A DNA stretch of 25,260 nucleotides from a bacterium (GTDB lineage Bacteria; Chloroflexota; Dormibacteria; UBA8260; Bog-877). This document shows positions 1 through 6,593 of this stretch, piece by piece. The DNA lies in NCBI GenBank assembly GCA_021791345.1, contig JAJYWT010000068.1:1-25260 (forward strand), given 5' to 3'. Position 1 is the stretch's first letter. Each line of letters opens with the position of its first letter. The notes under the pieces were generated by a model. It was not told the DNA's origin and made no database searches. It saw only the letters and a list, made by a program, of their open reading frames with translations. The translations under genes and the position numbers were made by a program.

Positions 1-115
1 GGGGAAACCGTTTCCACTGGATTAGGAGTTATCCACCCCTTCCTCCAGACCTCTATCCCTTTCCTACTGCGACTACCTCCTCATCTGTCTTTGATGACTC
101 GGCTCCATCATTGCA

Positions 116-1345
116 GTGGGAAAATACATGCCCGAGTTCGGACGACCCTCCGGGTACCTCGTGATGGGTGGTCTCAAGGTCCTCAGCTCGGGGGTGGACA
201 CCCTCCACTTCTCGGTCCGCGGGGAGCTCCAGGAGGGGCTCCTGGTCTTCCTCGAGGCGCTGAAGCGCGAGGCGCAGTCCTCGAAGGAGCTCCAGGTGGT
301 CACCTGGGGGGAGCAGTCCCTCTCGGTGGCCCTGCGCCCGCACGGCTGGAGAAGCTACCCGTTCTGGGCCAGCTCACCCAACATAGAGGTGGCCATCGGG
401 GCGTCATCCCCCTTCCCGCCGGTCTTCATCCAGACCCACTCCGCCTATCTCCACTCCCGGGGAGTGGACCAGGCGGTGGCCGAGATCTCGGACTGGCTGG
501 CCGCGAACGTGATGCGCGACGAGTCCCAGCTCGGGATCTCGCGCCTGGACCTTTACTGCGACCTGCAAGGTTGGTCTCCCGTCATCGAGGACTTCGACCG
601 CTTCCACCGCCGCGGGGTGCGACGGAGGGCCTACTCGATGCCGGCCCAAGACCAGGCCCATCTCCGGGGGCGCCGCGCGAGCGGCTTCGTCTTCGGCGGT
701 GGTGACCGCATGGCCCGCTGCTACGACGAAACGCTTGGGCTCAGAGTGCGGGGAACCGGATGGCCCAAGGTGCTCTGGAGCGACTGGGACCAGGACCAGC
801 CGGTCTGGCGGGTAGAGTTCCAGTTCTGCCGCCGCGCCCTGGTCTCACTGCGATGTCCCACTCCGCACGCGGCCTTGGCGGACTGCCAGGAGCTCTGGCG
901 CTACAGGACCCACTGGCTCTTGCTGCGGGTTCCGGGCACGGACTCGAATCAGGCCCGCTGGCAGGAGGCTCCTGGGTGGACGGTGAACTGCGAGGCCGAG
1001 ATCGGCTCGCCACTCACGCCACTGGTGCGGGATCTGGCCCTCGAGGCTGACGACCTGCGGATCATCCGGGGGCTGGTGGGCCACGGCGCCAGCGTGGCCG
1101 CACTGAGAGCTGCCCGGGGCCTCTTTGTGGCCTTGGGGCGGGCCGCACGCGGTGTTCCCGCCTATCTCGATATCCAGGACCCGACCGTCAACCGGATCGT
1201 GGCGCGCAAGCGTCGGCGGAGGATCGAGGTGGCACAGGGGATCCAGAACGCCGCCGCTGGAGGGCACCTGCAGCCTGGGATGAGGCCGGCAGAAGAGTGG
1301 AGGGCTGAGGGGGCGGTCACCGAGGCACGGGTGGGCCATCCGTGA
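116..1345 (+). CDS. Rep_trans-like replication initiation protein
   Basis: This 409-residue protein resembles the rolling-circle replication initiators of the Rep_trans family found on plasmids and integrative conjugative elements of Gram-positive bacteria. The visible hallmarks come in the family order: GVDTLHFS at residues 26-33, an acidic core SRLDLYCDL at 142-150, a FVFGGGDRMARCYD segment with its YD pair at 191-204, and VWRVEFQFCRRAL at 230-242, which matches the usual RvElq strand. Such proteins nick the element's origin and start its replication. The GTG at 116 is the longest start; the ATGs at 128 and 176 are alternatives and no strong ribosome binding site decides between them. The gene overlaps the next one by GTGA, so the two are probably co-translated. 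The nicking tyrosine cannot be assigned with certainty. No integrase or relaxase lies beside it, so the element is cut by the window edge or is a remnant. Confidence 0.72.
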   Translation: MGKYMPEFGRPSGYLVMGGLKVLSSGVDTLHFSVRGELQEGLLVFLEALKREAQSSKELQVVTWGEQSLSVALRPHGWRSYPFWASSPNIEVAIGASSPFPPVFIQTHSAYLHSRGVDQAVAEISDWLAANVMRDESQLGISRLDLYCDLQGWSPVIEDFDRFHRRGVRRRAYSMPAQDQAHLRGRRASGFVFGGGDRMARCYDETLGLRVRGTGWPKVLWSDWDQDQPVWRVEFQFCRRALVSLRCPTPHAALADCQELWRYRTHWLLLRVPGTDSNQARWQEAPGWTVNCEAEIGSPLTPLVRDLALEADDLRIIRGLVGHGASVAALRAARGLFVALGRAARGVPAYLDIQDPTVNRIVARKRRRRIEVAQGIQNAAAGGHLQPGMRPAEEWRAEGAVTEARVGHP

Positions 1346-1668
1346 GCGTCGTGGTGGCTACCGAGCGGCTCAGGTACGAGCTGGCACTGAGGGGGTGGGG
1401 GAACGGCGACCTCGCGCGGGTCGCCGGCATCAGTGCCCCGACTGTCACCGCGGTCCTGGCGGGAAAGCCCATCGCTCCGGGCACGTTCCGGAAGATCGCC
1501 ATCGCGCTCACCAAGGAGTCGGCCGTGGCCGGGGCGGACTCGATACTTGGTCGGCCCCCGGGGTGGACGGGCAGCCACTTGGGGGTCCCCCTGCGCGCGC
1601 CCGCTGACTGCAGGCCTTCCGAAAGTGCCGAGAGCAGAGGTGGCCTGCATCCGGATGAATCGGATTAG
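1342..1668 (+). CDS. Small helix-turn-helix (Cro/C1-type) protein
   Basis: This is a 108-residue protein whose first 65 residues look like a Cro/C1 helix-turn-helix domain. The segment DLARVAGISAPTVTAVLAGK (about residues 23-42) has the form of HTH helices 2 and 3, and a further helix follows (FRKIAIALTK). The C-terminal 40 residues look unstructured. The GTG start overlaps the stop of the replication initiator as GTGA, which implies translational coupling. On integrative elements a small HTH protein next to Rep often acts as an excisionase or a repressor of the transfer genes. Which role applies here cannot be read from sequence. It is converging with the minus-strand gene ending at 1759, with a strong hairpin between them. 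Confidence 0.65.
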   Translation: MSVVVATERLRYELALRGWGNGDLARVAGISAPTVTAVLAGKPIAPGTFRKIAIALTKESAVAGADSILGRPPGWTGSHLGVPLRAPADCRPSESAESRGGLHPDESD

Positions 1669-1715
1669 CGAGTGAAAGACCAGCGGTTCCACGAGCCTGG
1701 CGATCGGGAGGAGAG

Positions 1716-1743
1716 CGGGCCGACGCCGAACGGCGCCGGCCCG
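1716..1743. terminator. Long GC hairpin between convergent genes
   Basis: Bases 1716-1728 and 1731-1743 are near-perfect reverse complements: 13-base arms, one mismatch, only AA between them, so the innermost pairs must open to form the loop. The hairpin sits in the 90-base gap between the HTH gene (ends 1668) and the minus-strand anti-sigma-like gene (ends 1759). It could terminate both transcripts. No T-run follows on either strand, so it is not a canonical intrinsic terminator. Confidence 0.5.
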
Positions 1744-1758
1744 TTGGGAGGACTGGAC

Positions 1759-2685
1759 CTACGGAGTCGCGCTCGGAGCCGCTGCGCCTGACGCCGATGG
1801 GCTTGCCTGGGGACCCGACGATGAGGGGCTTTCCTGGGGAGAGGAGGTGGCCGGCGAACCTGGTGCCGCAGGTGCAGGCGAGAGCGCTGCCACCAGCTCT
1901 TCGAACTGAGACAGGCTCACTGGGGTAGGGGCCCCTGCGGGATCCGAAAGAGGTGGGGCCGACGCTAGTCCCACCTGGAGCCCGCTCACCGTCTTGAACG
2001 CGACTAGGTATGGGTCCGCAGTGCTCCCCCCGAGATCGTCGTACAGCAGCTGATAGCCGTCGAACGTGACGTGGTGGACACCGCTGGCTCCGTACCACTT
2101 GACGTAGAAGGACATCGGCACGCCAGGTCGCCCGGGATACTCGCCCACGTCCACCGTGGCCCCGGTGACCAGTTGGTAGACCACATAGATCTGGGGCTCC
2201 ATCACCTCGTCTGGCGACACAGGTCCGCCGCTCACGGTGCGGGTCGGTGGGACCAGCTGCCACTGCTCTGGCGTTGCCAGAGATGGGGGCAGGACCAAGA
2301 TCGGGTAGGGTACAGCCGCCTGCGCCTGGGCAAAGGTCACTACCTGTGGAGTTCCCGGGACCACCTGGACCCCGGGCGGTAGGGGGGACGGAAGTCCCTG
2401 CCCATTTGGCCCGGTGACAATCACGTTGATCGGCACTGTGACGAGTCTGGACGCGGCGTAGGCTGCTCCCGCGGTCAGGACGACCACGGCAGCCGCCACC
2501 GCCACGCCGCCGCGCCGGGTGAGCCTTCGGCTTCGGGCTCTCCGCCGGGCCGCACCTCGGGAGAGCAGGGTCACAGGGGAACCGGGAGGTGCGATCAACT
2601 TCCCCGGGTGGACCCCATCCGCGATCTCATCCGCCAGCTTTTGGAACCGGAGTCGCAGTTGCTGATCATCTAAGTGTTCGCTCAT
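1759..2685 (-). CDS. Membrane-anchored putative anti-sigma partner, DUF4367-like exterior
   Basis: This is a 308-residue single-pass membrane protein. The first ~58 residues are cytoplasmic and very basic near the membrane (RGAARRRARSRRLTRR). A hydrophobic segment follows at about residues 60-79, then a ~190-residue extracytoplasmic domain and a Ser/Pro/Ala-rich low-complexity tail. The exterior has strands such as VPYPILVLPPSL and a closing LSQFEELVAAL, reminiscent of DUF4367 domains in sigma-regulating proteins. The ATG at 2685 was chosen because AGAAGGAGA lies just upstream; longer reading would overlap the sigma gene. It starts 14 bases after the stop of the ECF sigma gene, so the pair is an operon. 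A role as anti-sigma factor or stress sensor is inferred from this order. No zinc-binding HxxxCxxC motif is seen. Confidence 0.65.
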   Translation of the reverse strand: MSEHLDDQQLRLRFQKLADEIADGVHPGKLIAPPGSPVTLLSRGAARRRARSRRLTRRGGVAVAAAVVVLTAGAAYAASRLVTVPINVIVTGPNGQGLPSPLPPGVQVVPGTPQVVTFAQAQAAVPYPILVLPPSLATPEQWQLVPPTRTVSGGPVSPDEVMEPQIYVVYQLVTGATVDVGEYPGRPGVPMSFYVKWYGASGVHHVTFDGYQLLYDDLGGSTADPYLVAFKTVSGLQVGLASAPPLSDPAGAPTPVSLSQFEELVAALSPAPAAPGSPATSSPQESPSSSGPQASPSASGAAAPSATP

Positions 2686-2699
2686 CGACTCTCCTTCTC

Positions 2700-3254
2700 T
2701 CACCTCAAGCCATAGCTCTCGCCGAGGTCCTTCCTCAGGCGGCGCCGCCCTTCGCGCAGGGCGAATTCCACGTTCTTGACGGAGCATCCAAGGGCGTCAG
2801 CGATCGACGCCGTCCTCTGATCCTCTAAGTAGGCCAGCACCGTGCAAACGCGCATCCTCCACGGGAGCCTGCCGATCGCCCGCATTAGGTCGACGGACTC
2901 GTCCGGCAGCCGCTCGGTGGATGACAACTTCTCCGCCCACAGGCCCAGGCCCTCAAGACGTGCCAGGTATCGCCGGCGCCATCGAGTCGCCAGGCGAGTG
3001 GCAGTGACCCGCAGCCAGGGCCAGGCAGGATCTCTTAGGTAGCCAGGGTTCTGGCGCTCCAGCCGCAGTGCGATAAGAAACGTCTCCTGAGCTATCTCCT
3101 CGCCCCCGGAGGATCCACCAGATAGCAGGGTGGCCAGGGCCACCAGCTGGGGGAAGTGGGTGGCGTAGAGATCCGCTACTCGGGAATCGCTGCAGGCAAG
3201 CCCCACCAGCTGCGCCGTAGCTGGCGGTGTAGGGGAGCCACTTGCGGAGTCCAC
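2700..3254 (-). CDS. ECF RNA polymerase sigma factor
   Basis: This 184-residue protein has the two-domain layout of extracytoplasmic-function sigma factors. Region 2 covers roughly residues 28-100, with the core-binding helix around GEEIAQETFLIALRLE and the -10 recognition part around WPWLRVTATRLATRWRRR. Region 4 is near residues 125-180 (RAIGRLPWRMRVCTVLAYLE, then an HTH ASIADALGCSVKNVEFALRE). The start is a GTG at 3254 preceded by AGGAAG. An ATG two bases upstream is out of frame. The gene is followed by the membrane-anchored protein at 1759-2685, which is the expected cognate regulator. A TATAGG hexamer just upstream could be its -10, giving a very short leader. The signal it answers to is unknown. 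The WRMR spacing and N-terminus resemble SigE-type actinobacterial ECFs. Confidence 0.88.
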   Translation of the reverse strand: MDSASGSPTPPATAQLVGLACSDSRVADLYATHFPQLVALATLLSGGSSGGEEIAQETFLIALRLERQNPGYLRDPAWPWLRVTATRLATRWRRRYLARLEGLGLWAEKLSSTERLPDESVDLMRAIGRLPWRMRVCTVLAYLEDQRTASIADALGCSVKNVEFALREGRRRLRKDLGESYGLR

Positions 3255-3448
3255 ATCTTCCTATAGGCTGCCGGGACTGCAGTACCCTACCGGCTGGGGC
3301 TCAGGGTGGCGAGTTGGGTTAGGCCAGCGCAAGCTGGCGGCCACGTACAGAACCTAACCTGGAGTGTCAAAGGTGCGCCGGAGGTGGCCACCGAAGTTGC
3401 CTCCAGGGTCGGAGTACCGTCCCTCGCGAGGAGGCGGCTACGAGCGAA

Positions 3449-3871
3449 ATGGCGCAGATCAGGGGGTCTGGCGGGACCGCAACGCCCTTCCGGCTGCGAA
3501 CCCATGTAGAGGTATCCCAGGTGACGTCGGGCTCCTACTTTCGTGCCAGAGTTGAGATCAGCGTGCTGGACAGCGCCACCCGCATGGCCGCCGAGTGGGG
3601 CGAGCCCGTGCGTGGAGGCATCAGTCGTCCGGGCGCGGCAGATCCGGTTGGGTGGTTCGCGATGCCCATCGCCGGCGTCGGCCGGTGGGGAACGCTGGAG
3701 CTCGATCACGCCATTACTGTGCTGGCACTAGTCGGGACCTCCGCAGTGGAGTCTTTGGGCCTTGATCGGGTTCCCCCTGGCCCCTATGAGGTGGTGGTTC
3801 CGTTCGACCTTCACTTGGACGGCCGGGCCGTTCACCTCGTGGCCCGTGGCCCCCTCGTTGTTGTCGTCTGA
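3449..3871 (+). CDS. Hypothetical 140-residue beta-rich protein
   Basis: I do not recognise this protein. It has no signal peptide or membrane span. Alternating hydrophobic stretches (ARVEISVLD, TLELDHAITVLALVG, YEVVVPFDLHL, VHLVARGPLVVVV) suggest a compact beta-sandwich. A central RMAAEWGEPVRGG segment is the only likely helix. GAGGAG lies about 15 bases before the ATG, which is a long spacing; GTG at 3521 would be an alternative start and would drop the first 24 residues. It is transcribed away from the ECF sigma gene, across a 194-base divergent gap, and stands alone. Composition and codon use look like genuine coding sequence. The fold resembles small ligand-binding or immunity-type proteins, but that is only an impression. 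Confidence 0.55.
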   Translation: MAQIRGSGGTATPFRLRTHVEVSQVTSGSYFRARVEISVLDSATRMAAEWGEPVRGGISRPGAADPVGWFAMPIAGVGRWGTLELDHAITVLALVGTSAVESLGLDRVPPGPYEVVVPFDLHLDGRAVHLVARGPLVVVV

Positions 3872-3890
3872 AGTTAGGGAATCATTTCTT

Positions 3891-3955
3891 CGTGTCTGGC
3901 GCCGGACACGGCATGCGGTAAGATTCCAAGTGCCACAGCCGCCCCTCGTGGCGGC
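3891..3955. terminator. Two successive hairpins after the 140-residue gene
   Basis: Bases 3891-3910 form a 20-base near-perfect palindrome (CGTGTCTGGC paired with GCCGGACACG, one mismatch). Bases 3938-3943 (GCCGCC) pair with 3950-3955 (GGCGGC) around a six-base loop. Both lie in the gap between convergent genes ending at 3871 and 4038, where bidirectional termination would be expected. No T-run follows either hairpin. Confidence 0.4.
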
Positions 3956-4037
3956 GAAAGAGCGTACCGGCCAGTGAGTGGACCCATAGCTGTTCGCTCG
4001 TTTCTCGGCGTCTCGGTTCCGCTCACGCCGATCCAGA

Positions 4038-4313
4038 TCACCGGTCGTAGTGCTTCGACACAGTCAGCATCCGCTTGTGTCCTGCCTCCAACCGCTCGAA
4101 ACTGAGGCGGAGGGACCCATTGACGGAAGCCGACCACGAACCCTCTCGGTCGCCAGCCAGTTTGTGGACCCGCAAGGACGGATGTTGCTCATTCTCGTCG
4201 AGCACGCGGAGTCCCTTGAGAATGGCTGCCCGGTCTCTGGCTGTGAGGCCCCTGGCAGCGAACGTCTCCAAGAACGTAGCGGTGAAGTCCGGCGAGCGGT
4301 AACCGTCCGCCAC
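4038..4313 (-). CDS. RelE/ParE-superfamily toxin
   Basis: This 91-residue basic protein matches the RelE/ParE/YafQ-type toxin fold. It has an N-terminal helical pair (SPDFTATFLETFAARGLTAR), a conserved LRVHKLAGDREGSWSASVNG segment where family members carry the L-kGd..G.ws..v motif, a strand SLRLSFERLE, and a C-terminal LTVSKHYDR with the His-Tyr pair often used in mRNA cleavage. Family members are mostly ribosome-dependent or free mRNA interferases. The GTG start lies 4 bases after the stop of the AbrB-type antitoxin gene, the standard antitoxin-first order. Whether the toxin is active cannot be judged; the basic residues and C-terminal His-Tyr seem retained. Confidence 0.78.
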   Translation of the reverse strand: MADGYRSPDFTATFLETFAARGLTARDRAAILKGLRVLDENEQHPSLRVHKLAGDREGSWSASVNGSLRLSFERLEAGHKRMLTVSKHYDR

Positions 4314-4317
4314 CGGG

Positions 4318-4584
4318 TCAGGGCCTGACGGCCCGCAGCTCCTCCTCGGTCAACTGCAGAACTCTCCCCTCCCTGGAGTCTGCGTGAGCTCGGGCAAGGA
4401 GCGCACGGTGCTCCGGCGTGTAGGCCCACGCGTCCTCCCGGCGCAGCACGACCGCCGGCCGCAGGACGATCGCTTCGCCCTCCACTTCGACCTCGACTTC
4501 GCTCTCTCCCTCGAGCCCAAGCCGCCGACGCACTTCGATCGGCAGGGTCAGCCGGCCAGACTCACTCACAGTGATCACTCTCAC
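4318..4584 (-). CDS. AbrB/MazE-type antitoxin
   Basis: This 88-residue protein begins with a classic AbrB/SpoVT swapped-hairpin DNA-binding domain: VSESGRLTLPIEVRRRLGLE (about residues 6-25), then an acidic strand EVEVEVEGEAIVLRP. The C-terminal half (EDAWAYTPEHRALLARAHAD and LTEEELRAV) is the acidic helical region that would wrap and neutralise the toxin. AbrB domains bind their own promoter. A 6+5+6 inverted repeat at 4597-4613 lies just upstream and is a likely operator. The start is a GTG at 4584, only 12 bases from the start of a TAGACT -10-like hexamer, so the message may be leaderless. The pairing of an AbrB antitoxin with a RelE-fold toxin parallels PrlF-YhaV. Confidence 0.82.
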   Translation of the reverse strand: MRVITVSESGRLTLPIEVRRRLGLEGESEVEVEVEGEAIVLRPAVVLRREDAWAYTPEHRALLARAHADSREGRVLQLTEEELRAVRP

Positions 4585-4590
4585 ATCGGC

Positions 4591-4613
4591 AGTCTACCAG
4601 TTTGGCGAACTGG
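4591..4613 (-). promoter_or_regulatory. Operator inverted repeat and -10 of the AbrB/RelE-like module
   Basis: CCAGTT (4597-4602) and AACTGG (4608-4613) form a perfect inverted repeat with a 5-base spacer. On the minus strand it sits immediately upstream of TAGACT (4591-4596), a -10-like hexamer 6 bases before the GTG start. A repressor bound there would cover the space between the -35 and -10 elements, as expected for antitoxin autoregulation. No clear -35 is seen. Confidence 0.5.
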
Positions 4614-4700
4614 CGGAGCGGCAGGCAGCTGGCGAAGATGCCCGGGCCCCGTGGACGACTCGAGTCGGAGTGACGTGTGAGCATCTGCGCACAACGATGC

Positions 4701-4712
4701 TAAGATGACGAT
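4701..4712 (+). promoter_or_regulatory. -10 element of the RHH/PIN module, probably leaderless
   Basis: TAAGAT at 4701-4706 is a good -10 hexamer and lies only 6 bases before the antitoxin ATG at 4713. Transcription would then start at or near the ATG. There is no Shine-Dalgarno sequence. The same hexamer at the same spacing is kept in the decayed copy at 6101-6112. Confidence 0.45.
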
Positions 4713-4943
4713 ATGCCAAAGACTCGCACCACTCTCACAATCGACGAAGACGTGCTGCGTGCGGTGAGGGTGCGCGCGGCCCGCACTGGGCAGGGCGACA
4801 GCGCGGTGATCGAGGCGGCCATCCGGCGCGACCTTGGCTTGGACCTCCTCGACCGGCTGTGGGCTCGCAACAACCTCCAAGAGGGAGAGGCTATGGAGCT
4901 GGCGGTCGAGGCGCAACACCACACTCGGCGCGCCAAGCGCTGA
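4713..4943 (+). CDS. Ribbon-helix-helix (VapB/CopG-like) antitoxin
   Basis: This 76-residue protein has an N-terminal ribbon-helix-helix domain: RTTLTIDEDVLRAVRVRAAR (residues 5-24), with the strand TTLTI for DNA contact, then a second helix around GDSAVIEAAIRRDLG. The tail DLLDRLWARNNLQEGEAMEL would bind the toxin. It precedes the PIN-domain toxin gene with a 3-base gap, the standard type II antitoxin-toxin layout. It is divergent from the AbrB/RelE-like module across about 130 bases. No ribosome binding site is visible and a -10 hexamer lies directly upstream, so translation is probably leaderless. A decayed paralogue of this gene lies at 6113-6277. Confidence 0.85.
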   Translation: MPKTRTTLTIDEDVLRAVRVRAARTGQGDSAVIEAAIRRDLGLDLLDRLWARNNLQEGEAMELAVEAQHHTRRAKR

Positions 4944-4946
4944 GCC

Positions 4947-5360
4947 GTGCGGGCGATCCTCGACCCCAACGTCATCATCTCGGCCCTGCTGGCTCCCGAC
5001 GGGTCGCCGGCCAAGGTCTTGCGGGCCGGGTTGGATGGTGCCTATGACCTCGTTGCCTCTCCGCTTCTCCTGGCTGAGCTGGAGCGAGCTCTTGCCTACC
5101 CCAAGATCCGTCGCCACATCTCCGCCAGCGATGCAACCGCGGCGGTCAGATTGGTTGAGCGCCAAGCTCGGGTGGTCGATGACCCGACCGAGCCGCCGTT
5201 GGTTCGGTCGCCTGATCCGGGTGACGACTACCTCATCGCTCTGGCGGTGGCGGCCCGTGCTGTCATTGTCTCGGGCGACCGCCATCTTCTCGGGCTCGAC
5301 CAGACCTTGCCGATCCACTCCCCGGCCGCCTTCCTTGCGCTGCTCGCAGACGGGTCTTGA
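4947..5360 (+). CDS. PIN-domain toxin (VapC-like, COG1569 type)
   Basis: This 137-residue protein is a PIN-domain nuclease of the putative toxin class. Acidic residues expected to hold catalytic Mg2+ are visible: D6 in ILDPNVIISAL, E44 in LLAELERAL, D93/D94 in PDPGDDYLIALA and D111 in VSGDRHLL. PIN toxins of VapC type cleave tRNA or rRNA; the RNA target here is unknown. The GTG start at 4947 follows the antitoxin stop by 3 bases, so co-translation is likely. Nothing is missing from the active site, so the protein is probably functional. The region downstream is AT-richer (5430-5442) and leads into the tRNA-Gly sequence at 5532. Confidence 0.88.
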   Translation: MRAILDPNVIISALLAPDGSPAKVLRAGLDGAYDLVASPLLLAELERALAYPKIRRHISASDATAAVRLVERQARVVDDPTEPPLVRSPDPGDDYLIALAVAARAVIVSGDRHLLGLDQTLPIHSPAAFLALLADGS

Positions 5361-5531
5361 TCGAGCCGTGGGGTATCGCTGGACATGTGTCTCCTCCTCG
5401 GCCCGTCGGGTGAAGAGAGGGCGGCGGGCATATATTTTGACAGAACGTTTGCTCGGTTGTGGGCTACACAGGCAGATGCTCTTGAACAGGGGCACCTTGA
5501 TCTAAGTCGCTGTTATTGAGCTCGGGCCAGC

Positions 5532-5607
5532 GCGATCGTAGCCTCATGAGGAGAGCGTCTGCTTCCCAAGCAGAAGGTCGCCGGTTCGAACCCGGTCTCC
5601 CGCTCCA
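5532..5607 (+). tRNA. tRNA-Gly(CCC), degenerate 5' half; possible attachment site
   Basis: From 5553 to 5607 the sequence is a perfect tRNA-Gly: anticodon stem TCTGC/GCAGA (5558-5562, 5570-5574), loop TTCCCAA with anticodon CCC (5565-5567), T-arm GCCGG-TTCGAAC-CCGGT (5580-5596), acceptor strand CTCCCGC (5597-5603), T, and encoded CCA (5605-5607). The 5' half does not match. The acceptor strand should read GCGGGAG, but GCGATCG is found (5532-5538), giving three mismatches, and the D-arm has an extra base and poor pairing. A perfect 3' half with a broken 5' half is the usual result of integration of an element into a tRNA gene. A decayed tRNA gene is the alternative. It is unlikely to give a functional tRNA. 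Confidence 0.65.
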
Positions 5608-6593
5608 AGGCCAGCCGCAGGGAATGCGGCCGCGCCCTCCGTCGGCTCTGTGACGGCGTTGAGGTCCCGCAGTTTCCAGCAAACGGGACGTGGCTTTCGC
5701 TGATTCACTCCTCGTGACCCCTGCATACGACACCCTCGCACGAGTGTCAACCGCACCACCTCTTGGTTCAGGTACGACGCCATCATCATGCTCGAGAGCT
5801 TGATCGTCGCGCTGTTCCTTGGGCCCCTGCCCCTCAGGCGGCGCGCTCCGCAGAGCTGGCCGGTTGCGGGGCCCCTCATCTAAGGGCCGCGATGCGTAAG
5901 CCGTCCGACTTCCTGGAACTGGCGGGCTCGATTGGCCCACCGTCTTCTAGCACGGAACCTACCCCCGGGGGCGACTGGTTAGCGTGCGGTCGGAGTACCG
6001 ATGAGTGCGCCCGAGGGCGCCGCGCCGGAAGGCGAAGGCAGCGCGGCCGATGCTTGCGGTCGGAACCCGGCGTCGGCAGTCGATCTCTACCCGCAAACGT
6101 TAAGATGCCAGCATTGCTAAGCCCCGCATCTTGCTGACCATCGCCGAAGACGGGTGGCGTGGGCTTAGGGTGTGCGCGGCCGGGACCAGCCAGGGTGATG
6201 GTGCGGTGATCGGGGTGGCTCCTCGGCGGGATTTGACCTTCCACGCGTCGACTGCGTCTGCGCTTGCCACAGCATCCATCGCAGCGACCGCTGCCGGCCG
6301 GTGTGTTCCGGCGGGTGGCGGAGGGTGGAGACGAGCAGCGATCGCCCCTCACTTCGGCTCAAGTGCGGACAGGGTCATTGGCGTCGACGGCTCCGCTTTC
6401 TCGGGACCGCTTCTGGGAAGGGAGGCTGGCGAACGCCGGCATCGTTTTGCTCGTGGCGGCCTTTGCCGCAACGCCTATGAGAGGGCCGTGAAGTCGGATC
6501 GAGACGGTGCGTTCTGTCGTCGTTGCGCCCGGCGGTGATGTCCATCGGCGCCGGTCGGTCGGTCAGGTCCGACCCCACCCCCAGCTGAGCTCA
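5608..6593. other. Gene-poor decayed region
   Basis: Between the tRNA-Gly sequence and the photolyase gene I see no intact gene in about 1 kb. The only recognisable content is a diverged antitoxin remnant (6113-6277) with its -10 hexamer. Open frames here are short, overlap on both strands and lack ribosome binding sites. The stretch is consistent with a scarred integration site. Confidence 0.6.
6113..6277 (+). pseudogene. Decayed duplicate of the RHH antitoxin gene
   Basis: The segment aligns base for base with 4713-4878. It translates as IAKPRILLTIAEDGWRGLRV where the intact gene gives MPKTRTTLTIDEDVLRAVRV, and then GDGAVIGVAPRRDL against GDSAVIEAAIRRDL. The start codon has become ATT. Near 6230-6245 the copy lacks one base relative to the intact gene, which breaks the frame, though nucleotide similarity continues to about 6277. 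The upstream -10 hexamer TAAGAT (6101-6106) and its 12-base spacing to the start are also kept. No PIN-toxin partner is recognisable downstream. It is therefore a paralogous toxin-antitoxin remnant rather than a working gene. Confidence 0.7.

Noticed and set aside
1..115. A gene before the Rep gene
   Set aside because: The first 115 bases have no convincing frame or ribosome binding site on either strand; they may hold the promoter, but no -35/-10 pair was clear.
5437..5470. TTGACA at 5437 as a promoter for the tRNA sequence
   Set aside because: The nearest -10-like hexamer is about 22 bases away, beyond the usual 16-18, and the tRNA sequence seems non-functional.
5464..5940. Minus-strand open frames reading PGSNRRPSAWEADALL or VRTGDLLLGKQTLSS
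   Set aside because: These are antisense translations of the tRNA-Gly sequence, a well-known type of false protein in databases.
6131..6538. A 135-residue reading frame as an intact gene
   Set aside because: Only its first ~35 codons match an antitoxin; the rest is out of frame with the homologous gene and the start is ATT, so it is a pseudogene.
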